NCBI GenBank assembly: GCA_963556695.1
Contig: CAUWAG010000012.1
Location: 4,464,001 to 4,528,000, forward strand
DNA: 64,000 nucleotides
Reading direction: 5' to 3'
Origin: Anthostomella pinea
Taxonomy: Eukaryota; Ascomycota; Sordariomycetes; Xylariales; Xylariaceae
Shown: positions 42,890 through 54,335 of the stretch, one piece after another
How the letters are laid out: each line of letters opens with the position of its first letter
Position numbering within the stretch: position 1 is the first letter of the stretch
Program-made: the position numbers and the translations under genes
Notes under the pieces: generated by a model
Told to the model about the DNA's origin: nothing
Seen by the model: the letters and a program-made list of their open reading frames with translations, nothing else
Database searches by the model: none

Positions 42890-44108
42890 CTGCACGATGG
42901 CTGCAGACCTAATGGCCTGTTCGGAGTGGTTGGGAATGGGATGCTGCCCCGGACGACGACGGAATTGAAGATGCAAAGGAATTGGTTGCCCAAGGGCAAT
43001 TCAGGCGCCAATTTCCAATGAGGCTCTGGGTGTGAGGGTGAAACAAGAGTGCTAGGCACTGACTGGTATGACAACCTTGATATCAGACTGGCATCTACCA
43101 AGCACGCGGGGTCAGGGTGACGCGGTGCCGGGGACAGCAGTTGTGCTTGCGGGTGTGGTTTGCCTTGGGTTGGAGCTGAGGGCTTGCCCATGTGGACCAG
43201 GTTTTGAGTACCTTAAGGTTGAAAAATCCAGCCCGTACTCATGCTGTTTCTGTGCCCCGCCAAGCATTTCTGGGCGAGGACGAGATGGGTGATGTTGTCG
43301 CCCAGTGCGGACCCCACTTTTGGGGACAAAAAGGGGTTGTCAGGGGAGATGACCCAACCTGTCGAGTAGCCATACTCACCAGCATATATCGTTGAATTCT
43401 GGCTTGCAAATCCATGGTTCTGGTGCAAGCATACCATGGTCGGCTTGTTGCTACATCGAGCAGTTCGCAATCCGTCTACCCAGCCGATGAGACTGCTTTG
43501 CCTCTTGCCCAACGTCCAATACGCAAGCATCATGATGCTCTGTGTCAAGTGATGTCGCGTTGTTCGAGAAAGCAACCAATCACCATCATGTTGGCCCACG
43601 GCCTGAGATAAAGATAGTCGATTTGCTAGTGACGTTTGCAGTCAGGATGCTGACGGTAGCTCCCCTACATCAGATGGCGATTCTGCCCATTCCGTGAAGC
43701 TCCGCGAAAACCCCTTTCGCAACCTGCTTATCGAGCTCCACAGTTTCAGAACACCTCGTTTCTCCATCCCAACGAACTCGCGTATGGGGAAATGTGACTT
43801 GGATGAGCTTCGACCGCAGCAAAGAGTCCCGGTCGTCCATGCCATCGTACTTGACACTCTCAGCGTTTTGGGTTCTTTCTTGGGTGGCAGTGTCGACTGA
43901 GCTGGTGCAAAACGAATTCGGAATCATAGAGTTGCCACGCTTCGAGCAATCCACGTGTGCTTCTCTGCAAGACGAGCAAGTCTGGTAACTGGGATTGCTA
44001 GTCAGTTGCGATTCAAACTCGCCGAAACGACCATCGATAGGCTTGCTCTGCAGTAGATTGGTGCCAAGTACAAGGATGCTTTCGGGGGTGATCATTGAGG
44101 AATCCAAC
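42890..44108. other. No gene firmly supported
   Basis: Several overlapping frames on both strands. A minus-strand frame at 43670-44179 overlaps the end of the next gene and has a Cys cluster (SNPSYQTCSSCREAHVDCSK). It could be an alternative 3' exon of that gene, but I found no GT..AG pair that keeps frame. Confidence 0.4.
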
Positions 44109-44942
44109 CTATTCGGACGGGAGTCCATGGTATCGATAACCTTCTTCGGGCCTTGTGTGCCAGTGCAGCCACATGTCACTGCGATAGTAACGTTCCGGTC
44201 TGACGTCTCCGATCACGGTATTGATGAATCCCAGAAGGAAAGGAAATACCCATTCTCGCTGACTATTCAGGGGCTTTAGCAGAATGAAAGCCCGGCTTGC
44301 GGTCGGATCGTGCAACAAACTGTGCAGCTCTCGCAGCTGCTGGACCTGTTCGAGCTGGTTGAAGTCTCTCACCCAGCGGAGGAGAGAAGGATAGAACATG
44401 CAATCGAATTGGCTCGCGTGGCTGTATAAACCAGGCGTAACGCGAACTCGATCAGGTGGCCCAAGTTGGAGCCATTGCCGTGATCTTCGGACGAAGACTT
44501 TGCAGTCCATGAAGAGTTCCCAGGCTTCTGTGATACCCATTCCCAGTGACTTTTCATCTTGCCGTGCCTGGTGAGACTCCAGCTCTTCGAGCGTGTCTGG
44601 TTGAAGGTCCATCACTTTATAGCAGAATATTCCCGTCTCGTACTCTTCTCCGATATGAGCCAGCCCTATCTCACTGAGATTCGTCTTCCACCACATCTTC
44701 TCTGGCTGATTGTTTTCCCTCATAAGCTTTCGAATCCAGCCGTGGTCGTTGGACTGATCGGAAATTGATGAATTGAACTGGGTCGCTCTGCGCTGCGTTT
44801 TGGTGGCCGGGGTATTGTCTTGTGACGTGCTGGTTGAGCAGGACAATTTCCTCTTCTGCCGTGCAGACTCGCCGTCGTTTACCCTTGCAGTATGTTCAAT
44901 GAGTAACAAGGATGCAACAGACCTACGCCACAAAGGTGGCAT
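44109..44942 (-). CDS. Unrecognised 277-aa protein
   Basis: ATG-initiated frame with protein-like composition: ENNQPEKMWWKTNLSEIGLA, VRVTPGLYSHASQFDCMFYP, LHSLLHDPTASRAFILLKPL. It ends VRPERYYRSDMWLHWHTRPE and a TAG at 44111-44109. Short introns may be hidden at the N-terminus (a GTAGGT at about 44927). Trp/Tyr/Phe-rich segments suggest a folded globular domain. The immediate upstream block 45016-45354 reads in a similar style and may be an additional exon. No family is recognised. Confidence 0.4.
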   Translation of the reverse strand: MPPLWRRSVASLLLIEHTARVNDGESARQKRKLSCSTSTSQDNTPATKTQRRATQFNSSISDQSNDHGWIRKLMRENNQPEKMWWKTNLSEIGLAHIGEEYETGIFCYKVMDLQPDTLEELESHQARQDEKSLGMGITEAWELFMDCKVFVRRSRQWLQLGPPDRVRVTPGLYSHASQFDCMFYPSLLRWVRDFNQLEQVQQLRELHSLLHDPTASRAFILLKPLNSQREWVFPFLLGFINTVIGDVRPERYYRSDMWLHWHTRPEEGYRYHGLPSE

Positions 44943-45015
44943 GGTTACGACTCCCTAGCGAGGAGGATTCTGGGACACTGTGGAGGTTTTCCCGCAAAGG
45001 AACTGGGTTCGATGA

Positions 45016-45354
45016 TCATGATATGTCTGGGGGGCATTCTATGGGTCTTATATTAGCTGGGATGAAAGACAACGCGAGTTCACGTTTCATTGGAGGTAGA
45101 GCCTTATCCAGTAGATGCTGGAAAGCGGCGAGCAAAGGCCCCATCTCGAATCTGATCGACTTGCGCGTATGGATTTGCTCCCAAAAACAACCTGGAACCT
45201 TCGCTTGTGTCTCGTTTTCTCTCTTAGCATAGAAGCAGATTTCCTGTCTTTGTTTTCGCTGTTCAGAGTCGGAGATAATTTTCCTTCCACCAGGGACCCG
45301 AAGGGAGAGGAAGTATGTAGAATCGACCATCTTACCTAGTGTATAGAAGCGCAA
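45016..45354 (-). CDS. Possible exon of an unrecognised gene
   Basis: Open frame reading STYFLSLRVPGGRKIISDSE and then HTRKSIRFEMGPLLAAFQHL, ending PIECPPDIS and a stop. A good donor-like ctag|GTAAGA lies at the very 5' side (about 45335), so the true exon boundaries are uncertain. It may belong with the 44109-44942 frame as one minus-strand gene. Confidence 0.3.
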   Translation of the reverse strand: MRFYTLGKMVDSTYFLSLRVPGGRKIISDSEQRKQRQEICFYAKRENETQAKVPGCFWEQIHTRKSIRFEMGPLLAAFQHLLDKALPPMKRELALSFIPANIRPIECPPDIS

Positions 45355-46343
45355 GGAACGCCAAGTCCTTCAGATAATCACGCCATTGGAATCGACTTAT
45401 TAGTCACATGGATAGTAACTGCGAGTCAGTCTTTCATGTTGTGTAAAGGGGAACCACTTCGGTTAAGGGGCTATGTCGAAAGCAAGACTGTTTCCCTGGT
45501 TATCAGTATTGTTAGTGTAAGGGCAATGATCACCGCGGTGTTCTCGGGAAATAGCACACCATAACCTGTCCCTAGGTAAGGTGCTGATAGTCTAGAAACC
45601 GACGGAAGAACCGCAGACCCTCTGCCGTGATAATAGTGGGAACCATGGACAGTAGAATCACCTGGACTGAGCATCTATCACGGGGTATAGAACAAAATAG
45701 CCCTGTTACAATGATGACTGCGCCAAAGGGTATTCTTTGGAGGGCCTGCTCGGGTAGCTGAAGATGAAGGGTCCTTCGAGAAGAGAGCAAAGGGAGACAT
45801 GGGAGCTCAGGCAAAAGCAAGCGCTGGCAGGATTGGAATTTACTCCAACATATGTGTCTTGTCGGTATGGTGGTCGCATGTCTCTCTTCTAGCTCTTCGT
45901 ACCTGACGTGATGGCCCAGACTGTGCCTCGAAGCCACCTGCATTATTGACTCAGCCATGCTGGCGAGGAAACTGTACTCATTGTCGCAATGAAGAGTGAA
46001 AGGAATCGGTAGCGAAATGGGGTGTCGGTAAGTTTATCGCTTCGAGGTCAGCTAGAACGCATGTTAGCTTCAGAAGTCAAACAGTGTTGCGGAAGGATCA
46101 ACGAAGCCTTTTGACTCGCTGGTATTAGTTCTTTCAGTTGTCGCTTCGCGCTTCCCTCTCCAACGCAGTCGCGATGCAGACTGAACTGAAGATATAGGAG
46201 TGTGTGATGTCCGAGTATCTGTGTCGATGTTTGCGTCTGCGAGCGTCTTTGGCGCTTCACACGGGAATGCGTGCCTGATTTCCCGCTCCCCGAGCTCACG
46301 TTGTCCTGCGAAATTGTCAGCATACCTAGCCAAGCTGCCAGGG

Positions 46344-46350
46344 TATAAAA
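46344..46350 (+). promoter_or_regulatory. TATA box
   Basis: tataaaa in the context gggtataaaagcgg, 60 bp before the ATG of the small two-exon frame at 46410. Spacing and match are good for a fungal core promoter. Confidence 0.45.
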
Positions 46351-46409
46351 GCGGCATGACTCTCGTCCGATCCTGAGAGCGAGGCCGGAGCGAAAGGCGG
46401 TATCAGCAA

Positions 46410-46717
46410 ATGTCCAATCACTATTTTAGGCTTGAGGGTGTGGCCTTTCGACTGTGTCTCTTCTCCATTGTACTGGACCTCTGGTTTCCCGGGCTTGGAT
46501 GATCTGCTGTCACGAATAGAAACAACTCGATACGGGTATAGTGATCTTGGGCTTCGTAGCCAACTTCTGGATTCGACTTTTCGTACTGGACATTGCCCGA
46601 TTCATCGTCTACGCAGAAATAGTAGCCGCGGGAATCACGTCGAGGAAATTGTGTTTGTTGAGGAAGCCGTCGTATTTTCTGATAGTTAGACTTGTCAGTA
46701 AACTCTCAGCCGTGTAA
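46410..46717 (+). CDS. Tentative small membrane protein
   Basis: The ATG at 46410 opens YFRLEGVAFRLCLFSI. A 50-nt GT..AG removal (46470-46519, donor GTACTG, acceptor TAG) joins it to KQLDTGIVILGFVANFWIRL and then FVLDIARFIVYAEIVAAG, an obvious transmembrane stretch, ending at a TAA (46715-46717). The product is 85 aa. The TATA box 60 bp upstream supports transcription. The donor is not consensus, so the model is weak. Confidence 0.28.
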
Positions 46718-48676
46718 TTCATACCTCAAGAGGACCAACTTGCGATCCTACCCTCCTGCCGCTCTGAAAAAAGGGCTGGTACCAAAGGACCCATGCCAGA
46801 CAGAGGGAATGAGTGCGACTTCCAGTCGCGTCAACTGTGTCACAGCCAGTAAGGCCAACTGGCGCAACCACACTCTCGAGCCACAGCGTGGCCGTGAAAC
46901 GTGAACATACAGCTCTCCAGTTGGTGTTCTAGCAACGAAAGTCCAGGCTAGGTCCGCACAACTTGAACAGCTCATAGACGAGACTGAAGCCCTTGGGATT
47001 GAAGGGACCATCGTCTCAGATGGAGCGTCACAGCTTGCAGCTGAGAAAGCATATGTTCATTTCTCGGAGAGCGTCGATACCATTGCATCGAGACTCCTGT
47101 CCGTCTGTTTTATGGAGGTGTTAGAGACGGCATAAGTCTGGGCTGATCTGCAAGACGCCCAACAAGGGGAGCTCAACCGTCCTCTTTCCCAGGAGCTGTC
47201 TGTAGTCAATAGACCCTTCTTCCTTCCGTGCTCGGGTTTCGGGGAGGGGCTTGGGAGGCAACCCGGAGGCTCTTGTCTTCCAAACCCTTCTTTGAGTCTG
47301 ATCGTCCTCGGCTCGTTGTCCGGTCTCAATGGGGACCTCATGGTTCTAGATCCTGCTCTTCGTCTGTCTGCTGGTTGGCCCGCTGCAGCAGTCAGGAGGT
47401 GTTGTAAGATGGACACCTGTGTCTGCAGACTTCGCCAAAATTGATGCCATCTTCTGACACTACTAGATGAGCCAAGGCAAAAGCACCAGAAGTTGAGCCG
47501 TATATAAGGGAACATATGTTCGATTCCTCTCAGCGCTAGATAGATAGTGTTTTCGTATTTGGCTCAGCTGGTAGCGCTCGCGGCTAATAGCACACACCCA
47601 TGTCGCACCCAAACCCACGCTAGTCCTATAGCCCGCCCTGTACCTCACAGGGGTCCCTTATATTATCGGAGAGTCTGCGTTCGAGCCGGTGCGGGGGCGC
47701 ACAGTTTGTTAATCTGGACAGTGTACGAGTTAGCGAAAGCACCATTGATAGGAGTTGAACCCTAGGTCCACTTTCATACAGCTTAACTAAGGACAAGTGA
47801 ATGTACTCCAGACTCCCAGTCTGGGTACCTACAATGGTTTTCTTGAAGCTTAGCCAGCCAAGAAGAAAATTCGGCTCTTGTACAAGACCTGCCGGTTGAT
47901 GTGTTCTCTTGGTAGATGGGAGACAATGCTTGGGTCCATGTTCTCGCAGGTATGGGACGATGGCTTCAATACATTGCAAGGAGAGGTGGCGTATAGTTAC
48001 CCCTATAAGTCTCCTTCTAGCATGTGTCTACCAATGTATGCCATGTTCATGTTGGTGGAATAAGCACACTGGAATAAGCAGATTTGATCTGACAAGCCAT
48101 CCTGTATGCTTCTCCCAGAGTGCTTATCCAACTAGATAGAGAGTCGATACACCCTTCACCTATTAAACGTAGGACGTACGGAGACTCTTGGAGGTCTACT
48201 GTACCGCGTCGTTGTATGAGTCTATCTATGTCGCAATGGAAAAGATAGGAGGTGAATAGGTCACCCCGATGGGCCGCTATTCTTGCAGTGCTTGTTCTCG
48301 AGGTCTTCGGCTTTCGAGGTCCTCGGCTTTCGTGGCCTTGGGCTGTGTTGTTTTCTTTGTGCGGCAGGAAGGTTCGTGGCATTTCGACTTTGGTTCTGGT
48401 CAAGCAAAGATTAGCATAGTCCTAAGATGTCAAGGGAGGATGTCTAGAAGCAACGCGTATTAACTATACTCAGTTTCTCACCCTTCTAGCCTTTCGATCC
48501 TCGGCAGTGTCTCTCAAAGGGCAACGTCTCAAGGGACTCTTGTCTCGAGCTGTCCACCCAAGCCGCCGATGGTCGATGTTGGCTGCTCCTCGTGACGACG
48601 GTGTGATGCTCGAATATAAAACTACTGCAGGAACACTGTAGTTGTCATCTGGTAAATAGTGAAGATCTGCCCCATC

Positions 48677-49132
48677 ATGCCAGTACACGTCCAGGCCATC
48701 AAGACACCTCTGTCGCGAGCTCCCCAACACCTAGAGAGCCAGCTTCTCGCCGACATCGTCAAGGGTCTGTTAGAAGAGAGGTAAGTCTCGGGGCATACCT
48801 CGCAGTGTTACTGTCTTCTTGAAACCTCTGGGAATAGCGATCCCTGCCGGTTCATGGGCTGTGTGTATTTCGGTTGTCTTGTTCGATGCCGTCGAGAGGT
48901 CGAGAGCAGCCACGAGGAGATCAGGTGTCATTCTGACCTGTTTGATTCACTGAGGAATATCCTACCCATATTCTATCACAGGCATGATTTCAAGGCTCGA
49001 GGGGAGGTGGACTTTCGAAAGATCTGTCTTCCGGCTTCGACTTGCAGAGTATATGGCATCGGTACGATGTTCGAGCGCCTGGCATATGTTCCCTGTCAAG
49101 GCTTAGACGAACAAAGATTGGCCGGTGGGTAG
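48677..49132 (+). CDS. Small two-exon gene, Cys-containing, unrecognised
   Basis: Exon 48677-48780 and exon 48838-49132 are joined over a 57-nt intron with a perfect GTAAGT donor and an AATAG acceptor, giving 132 aa. The junction reads DIVKGLLEES|DPCRFMGCVY and proceeds FGCLVRCRREVESSHEEIRC, LFDSLRNILPIFYHRHDFKA, DFRKICLPASTCRVYGIGTM. Seven cysteines are visible. The unspliced frame would stop early. The family is unknown. The spliced peptide is fluent throughout, which is the main support. Confidence 0.42.
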
Positions 49133-49578
49133 ATTGACACTGATATTGCTATCCTATGTACTAGTGGTAGAGTACAAGACGAGAGACGAAGAGAAAAAAG
49201 AGGAAACAAGCAAAGAGACGTTTCACGAGCCAACTATATAGAATCTCGGACAGAGATTCCATCTCGTTCCACGATGTTCTACGCGTGCTTCCAAACTATT
49301 CCAGATCGTTCCATGACATTCCCGTAGTTACCCCCTGAATACTAGAACGCAACGGCGCGTTGCGCCCATCAAGCGGGACAGCTACACCCTTCTCCCTGAT
49401 GGCGGTGTCGCTTGCTGAGGCCAATATTGCCTCTCGTAGCCTTCTCTTCGGATGCTTTTGACGCCTCGAGTACCAGGAGACCACCTCTCAGAGCCTCTGC
49501 GAGTATTGTCCAACCCCTTGAAACCACGGAAACCACCACAAAGTACTCTTGTGTAACTTGCCGCGGCGAGAGGGCTTC

Positions 49579-49624
49579 CGTTCATTCGTTCGTTCGTTCG
49601 TTCGTCCGTTCGTCCGTTCGTTCG
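49579..49624. repeat. TTCG tetranucleotide microsatellite
   Basis: About eleven ttcg/tccg units in a row, with one tcat near the start. It is simple-sequence DNA. Confidence 0.9.
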
Positions 49625-49883
49625 CCGACCGTGCAACTGCTCTTTAGCAGAGGGACCGTATCCCCGTGCTTCTAAATGCCTTCAGTGTTCACTCAACCGC
49701 CACTCGAGATCGACGTCAGCGGTGGTACGTTGTTAGAAGTCGGCTGTTTAGAGATTCGGTCGGAAATATAGGATGATGGTCGTGATGGCTGGGAGGTGTA
49801 CAAGACGGTGTCGTAGGCCGCGACAGCTGGTATTGGGTTCGAAGCGGGCGAGGAGGCACTGCTTACGGCACCAGATCAGGATA

Positions 49884-50098
49884 TCCTTTGGTCAGAATTC
49901 CTCAGGCTGTCTGGCTGTCTGGAATTTGCTCTTTCAAGGTGAACAGACGTCTGGTCGGATCTGGGAATGGGATCGGTAGGTCGTTCGGACTTCTGGCACA
50001 AAGTCCTTTAGTTAGATTCACTCAGGGTTTCCGGGATACGCTCTTACAAGGTGAACAGGTGCTGTCGGATCAGGGAACGGGTAGTAGGGGGTTTTCAG
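49884..50098. repeat. Degenerate tandem duplication, two copies spaced about 119 bp
   Basis: Copy 1 (49884-49980) and copy 2 (50003-50098) share the order tcctttggtcaga/tcctttagttaga, ctcagg, gctctt(t/a)caaggtgaacag, gtcggatc(t/a)ggga and a gggtag(t)agg end. Many substitutions and small indels show it is old. Confidence 0.6.
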
Positions 50099-50853
50099 TA
50101 CACGTTTAGTAGTGAATCGCCTTGCGACTGGTTCCTGTGGACATGTATCGTGGCCGGGACAGCGTTCTACGTTCCACTCAGTAGGACATCAGCCCTGGAA
50201 GGTGAGCATGGCACGCCTGAAAGCGCTATAGCTGAACACTGTATCTCCCCGCTGTATCTTGATTATTCTAGTGATCCAATCGCCAGGCTGAGGGCGTGTA
50301 CAAGTCTATCTACAAAGGCAACATGGACATGTGTCTCAGACATATATGAATCGTGGAAAATGCATTCAATGGACTTGCGGCGGACGGCCTGGTGGGAGCC
50401 TTGTGGAGGAATTCGCGTCTCAAGCACATGGAGGATGGAAGACCTTCCCAACTAGCTGTGTTGGTGACACTCTCAAGGCAGTGGTTCCTGTCAGGTACTT
50501 AAGGGGACGATCATCATGACGAGACGGCACAGTCAAAGCATATTATCACGAGTTAGTTATGGGGAAGCATTCATATTGTTTCGCCCGACCGATCAAGTCC
50601 ATCAAAGGAGAAATCTGTCTACCCCAAGGCAAGATGCTCCCCTATGGCAGCGTGCACCAGTTAGCAATCCTGATCCTCCACCAAGTGAGCCACCGAGTCT
50701 TCTCAGTATTCCCAAGCAACACCCAAGCTCGAGAGTGTTCATGCGCTCGGAGCTCTCAACGCCAACGCCAAAGACGCCGAGCAACAAAGACGCCAAGAAC
50801 AATGAGTCTCTCTCTCGAAGGACAGCGGGAACTCTGGTCAGCAAGTTAGCAGG

Positions 50854-51405
50854 TTACTCGATAAAATCAGACGTGTGAGAGGATGTGTGTAGCTTACATT
50901 CGAAGGGGATGATTCCGTAGTTCTGGAGATAAGGAATTGCAGAACCCCGGTGCTTGTGGTTCGCATACAAGTGACGGACCCAGTTGTGGCCCTTCGCGAT
51001 CATGTAGGTGCACTCGTTGCTCTCACAGCAAGGGATGGGAGGTGAGATCTCCGCTCTCATGCGGGCAGCCTTGGCCTTCGGATCGTGGATGTGGTTCCAA
51101 TGGGTGCTTAAGTTGCCATTGGTGGCTTTCAGTTCGGAATCGCACTCCTTGCAGACGAAGATTTCCTCGTTGTCGTCCAAGTAGTATCCCCAGACGTTCT
51201 TGACCTTGATGATGGTGCGACCAACAGTGTCAGGAGCGTTGACCAAGGCACTGAGAGCGGTCGCGGCGGCGTTGGCGATGGTGCTGCTTCCGGACGGCTT
51301 GCCACCCTTGGAGGTCTTATGCTTCTTGACTTTGCCACCAGAAGCCTTTCCGGCTTTCTTGGTGGCAGCCTGAGTCTTCTTGGGAGTGCTTCGTGTCGGC
51401 GCCAT
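50854..51405 (-). CDS. Basic protein with two degenerate Cys/His fingers
   Basis: 183 aa unspliced from the ATG at 51405. The first 60 residues are Lys/Ala/Ser-rich (MAPTRSTPKKTQAATKKAGK), like a chromatin or nucleic-acid binding tail. Next come FVCKECDSELKATNGNLSTH with WNHIH (a C-x2-C...H-x3-H-like pattern) and a second CCESNECTYMIAKGHNWVRH. BED/C2H2-like DNA-binding is a guess. A believable 66-nt intron (donor GTAAGC about 50894, branch gctaac) would end the protein as IIPFE with a stop created at the splice junction, or, with an acceptor 2 nt later, extend it by about 80 residues. Confidence 0.5.
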   Translation of the reverse strand: MAPTRSTPKKTQAATKKAGKASGGKVKKHKTSKGGKPSGSSTIANAAATALSALVNAPDTVGRTIIKVKNVWGYYLDDNEEIFVCKECDSELKATNGNLSTHWNHIHDPKAKAARMRAEISPPIPCCESNECTYMIAKGHNWVRHLYANHKHRGSAIPYLQNYGIIPFECKLHTSSHTSDFIE

Positions 51406-52031
51406 GGTGTCACTTACATACAAGAGTCAGTCGTAGTCGTCTGGAACGATGATCAAAGATAATGTTGTCGGCGAAGTTGAAGGCGAAGGTGATGGTTCAG
51501 TGTTGGAGGAAAGTGACGGTGAAGGGAATGGTAGGGGAGACGGCGAGTGGGAAAGGATTCGGATACAGCCAGGCAGATACATATAAGTCTTGTGTGACCC
51601 AGGCGCAAGGCCGACATGTGAACAGGCAGAGATCGAGAAGGTAGAATAGTACTTGAGCTCTTGCAAGGGGATGTGGGATTTACTTACGAAAGGTTGAAGC
51701 GTTGCTGATTATCTTGTCTGGTTTGTGATATGTGCTATGTGCTGCAAAACCGCGATGATTCTGGATATGTGTGAAGACGGACGGGGGTGTGCGGTGGAAG
51801 AAGGGAAAGGTGGGATGAGAGGTGAGGATTGTGCTACCTTAAGTAGAAAAATTCCATGCACGGACTTTCGCTTATGATTGTGTGATTCGGTTAAACTGCA
51901 GTTCACCCGAAGGCCCTATCTTGCCTTTGCTATTCATCAGAGGGAAATGAGATATTTACAGGCGATTATCTGTTGTGATAGGCGTTGTTCTAGGGTGTTG
52001 TGAGGAGCACTGAGTACCTAGGTGGAAGAGG

Positions 52032-52227
52032 CGATGTCAAGTCTCCGCTCTGGCCAAGCGCTAAACCAAATACTAGCAAACATTCACCCATCGCAGGGGT
52101 TTTATTGGTCAGTTGACAGGGAAGCAGTCCGTGGAAAAGGAGGTGTGAAGGCAGCGCTCGGGCCAAGTGCTCAACTAATATGCCAGCAAACCATCACCCC
52201 TCCCAAGGATATGATTGGTTAGTTGAC
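52032..52227. repeat. Degenerate tandem duplication, two copies spaced 110 bp
   Basis: Copy 1 (52032-52117) and copy 2 (52142-52227) align throughout: gctctggccaagcgct / gctcgggccaagtgct, then aaccaaatactagcaaac / aactaatatgccagcaaac, and an identical attggt(c/t)agttgac end. Confidence 0.7.
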
Positions 52228-54098
52228 CTCGGTGCACTCACAATGCAGGAAACTCGTTCTAGTTTTTATCAGGACAGTGAGGGTGTGGTGCTCTTGTTGT
52301 ACCTAGTGTGATGAAAGTTGCTGCAGAGAGGCAAGAATTCATCACCCTGAGAAGCCAGAAAGACATCGCAACAGAAATCATGAATACCAAGATCTAATGC
52401 GAACACAAGACTGTGAGACCTGTGGATGCCATGAACTTGACATGGTAGTATGAGTGGAACTAATAAAGTATAATGATCATAGTTCCTACTTATTTCCGCC
52501 TTCCACCGATGTGGTGTTGCAGGAGACACTGGAAGCTGTGGAATACACAATGAATTCTGAGATATAGTAAACAGTAAACCTCCAAGACTCTCCATACACC
52601 TCTTGTTCACTAAGCGAAGGGTATGTTTGTTGTGAGTTAAATACATGTTCTGAAATGGGCACTGAATAGAGGTAGTGGGATGGATTCTGCGTTATCCACG
52701 GGCGCTCATGCTGTTTATGGGAATTTACCATGACCAGGTAGAGATCCACAGACTGGTGAGTCTGAGACATACGTAACGGGGACTTTTGAGAGCTGAGTGT
52801 ACACATTTAGCTGTTAGCCAAGAAATCATGGCCTACAGCTGTAGATTTCTGAAGACCAGTCACATGAGGGAGTGTTGACTGGTGCGCCGAAACTATTCCA
52901 ACAAAATTAACCATCCACAAGGCTGTAGCTAGCAGGGATTCTTGGCCCATATTGATATAAACAATGCGATACCAGTGACCATCTAGTTCCGTGTTCCCAC
53001 AGCTCCTTTCCTTACCACCATTGGGAGCGCAACTGCTGGAGCCGGAGCTACACCCTTTCCGTGAACTATTAGTGGCTACCCAAAGCCGATGTGGCCCTGA
53101 ATTGAGGTAAGGAAAGATAATTGTCCACGGTAGGCTTATTGCAGGTATGTAAGAGCTATGCCGGTATGGTAGGGTCTCACGACAGCTTCTCCACGAGGTG
53201 GGAATGCCAAGGTCGGATGACGCCCAGCGTGCTTGGTCGCTGGGAATCGAACTGCCTATGAGGAATCCAATTGGAAAGATATTGGGGATCCTACGACGGA
53301 TTGCATTGTGCGGGGATGTCAATGATGTTGTAGAGCGTAGACTTCGTGTTCCCAACCCAGCAGATTGAGATGATATCGATGCTGTGGAAACAATTCAGGC
53401 TCTGCCACACCTTGAGCAAATAAACAATGTTTGTAGAGCGTAGAAGAGGTACCTAAGGAGCGAATCTATGCTTGTGGAATTACCTATGGACTGGCAAGTC
53501 CATAGCAAGTGGCGAAGAAGGGGACCTATTGCGGATATAAATTGATTGGTTCACCCCGATTTATTGAGGGATTGATGTTCTGCCGGCTGCGCGAGACGAG
53601 CTGGGTTTGTAACAGCATGTGGCTGCTTACTGAGACTTGGCGGCAGCAGCATTTCGACCCAGGACCCACGATACTTGTCCGATAGGTAAAGGGAGTGGAA
53701 CCGGGGCCATCAATTGATGGTTGCGAGTGCAATCTACTTTTTTGCGTAGATTGTTACAAAGTTGTCATAGTTCTAGCGGGGAAATTCCTAGTGTGTCATG
53801 GCATGATGTGCTGTAGGAACCAGGAGGTATCCGGGGGAGAACTGCATCCTAATGTCTATGCGGCTTTGAGTAACTTAGTGAGTTGCCAGCATATGACAGA
53901 GTCAATACGTTAAAGCACTCGGTTGCCAATGCTGTACGAACGGGTAGCCGACCTGATCCATTCCCGTATCTATATAGTTAAGCTCTGAGGTCTCTCCATA
54001 CTCGAAAAACATTGATATGAAATTGCGGCAAACCCGATTTATCCTTTAAAGGAGGCACACAATGTTACGATAAAAGACCGCAAGACATAAGCTCAGGA

Positions 54099-54190
54099 TG
54101 TATAGGGGTATAGTGTATAGAGGTATAGAGGTATAGGGATATAGTGTACAGGGTTATAGTGTACAGGGGTATGGTATAAGGATATAAGGG
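54099..54190. repeat. Irregular GTATAGGG-type minisatellite
   Basis: Variants of tatagggGtatagtg and acaggggtatag follow one another for about 90 bp, immediately upstream of the broken SDR. Confidence 0.7.
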
Positions 54191-54335
54191 CAGGGGCATG
54201 GGCAGGGGCATAAGGGGTGCCAAGGCCCTCGTACAATGACGTCAACTTGGATGGGTCCCCCTTATTGGACTCGACTATCTCCAACGCTCCCTCAAACGTG
54301 GCACTCGTAGATCAAATCCTAGACATAGTCCTCGA

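Larger units (their letters stand above)
44943..48676. other. Gene-poor region with weak gene pieces
   Basis: Besides the two weak genes listed (45016-45354 and 46410-46717), frames at 45471-45958 (minus) contain two hydrophobic stretches (GAVIIVTGLFCSI and NTAVIIALTLTILI) that could be exons of a small membrane protein, but no joining intron was found. A tRNA A-box-like string at 47565 was rejected (see below). Confidence 0.35.
49133..50853. other. Accessory region with simple and degenerate repeats
   Basis: Holds a TTCG microsatellite (49579-49624) and a degenerate two-copy duplication (49884-50098). A plus-strand frame at 50516-50878 (Pro/Ser-rich, for example PDPPPSEPPSLLSIPKQHPS) is antisense to the possible 3' exon of the next gene; which strand is coding is unclear. 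Confidence 0.4.
51406..54335. other. Accessory region, no gene supported
   Basis: Contains two repeat tracts (52032-52227 and 54099-54190). A minus-strand frame at 52807-53355 (182 codons) has Ser-rich, low-conservation content and is not called. Confidence 0.4.

Noticed and set aside
43670..44179. Cys-cluster frame as a zinc-cluster transcription factor.
   Set aside because: The cysteine spacing (CSSCREAHVDC) does not give a full Zn2Cys6 motif, and the frame overlaps the end of the better-supported 44109-44942 gene.
47560..47705. tRNA gene or tRNA-derived SINE: ttggctcagctggtagcg (A-box-like) and gcgttcgagccgg (B-box-like).
   Set aside because: The boxes are about 125 bp apart, and I could not pair an acceptor stem, an anticodon stem or a proper T stem. 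It may be a degenerate relic, but not a supported RNA gene.
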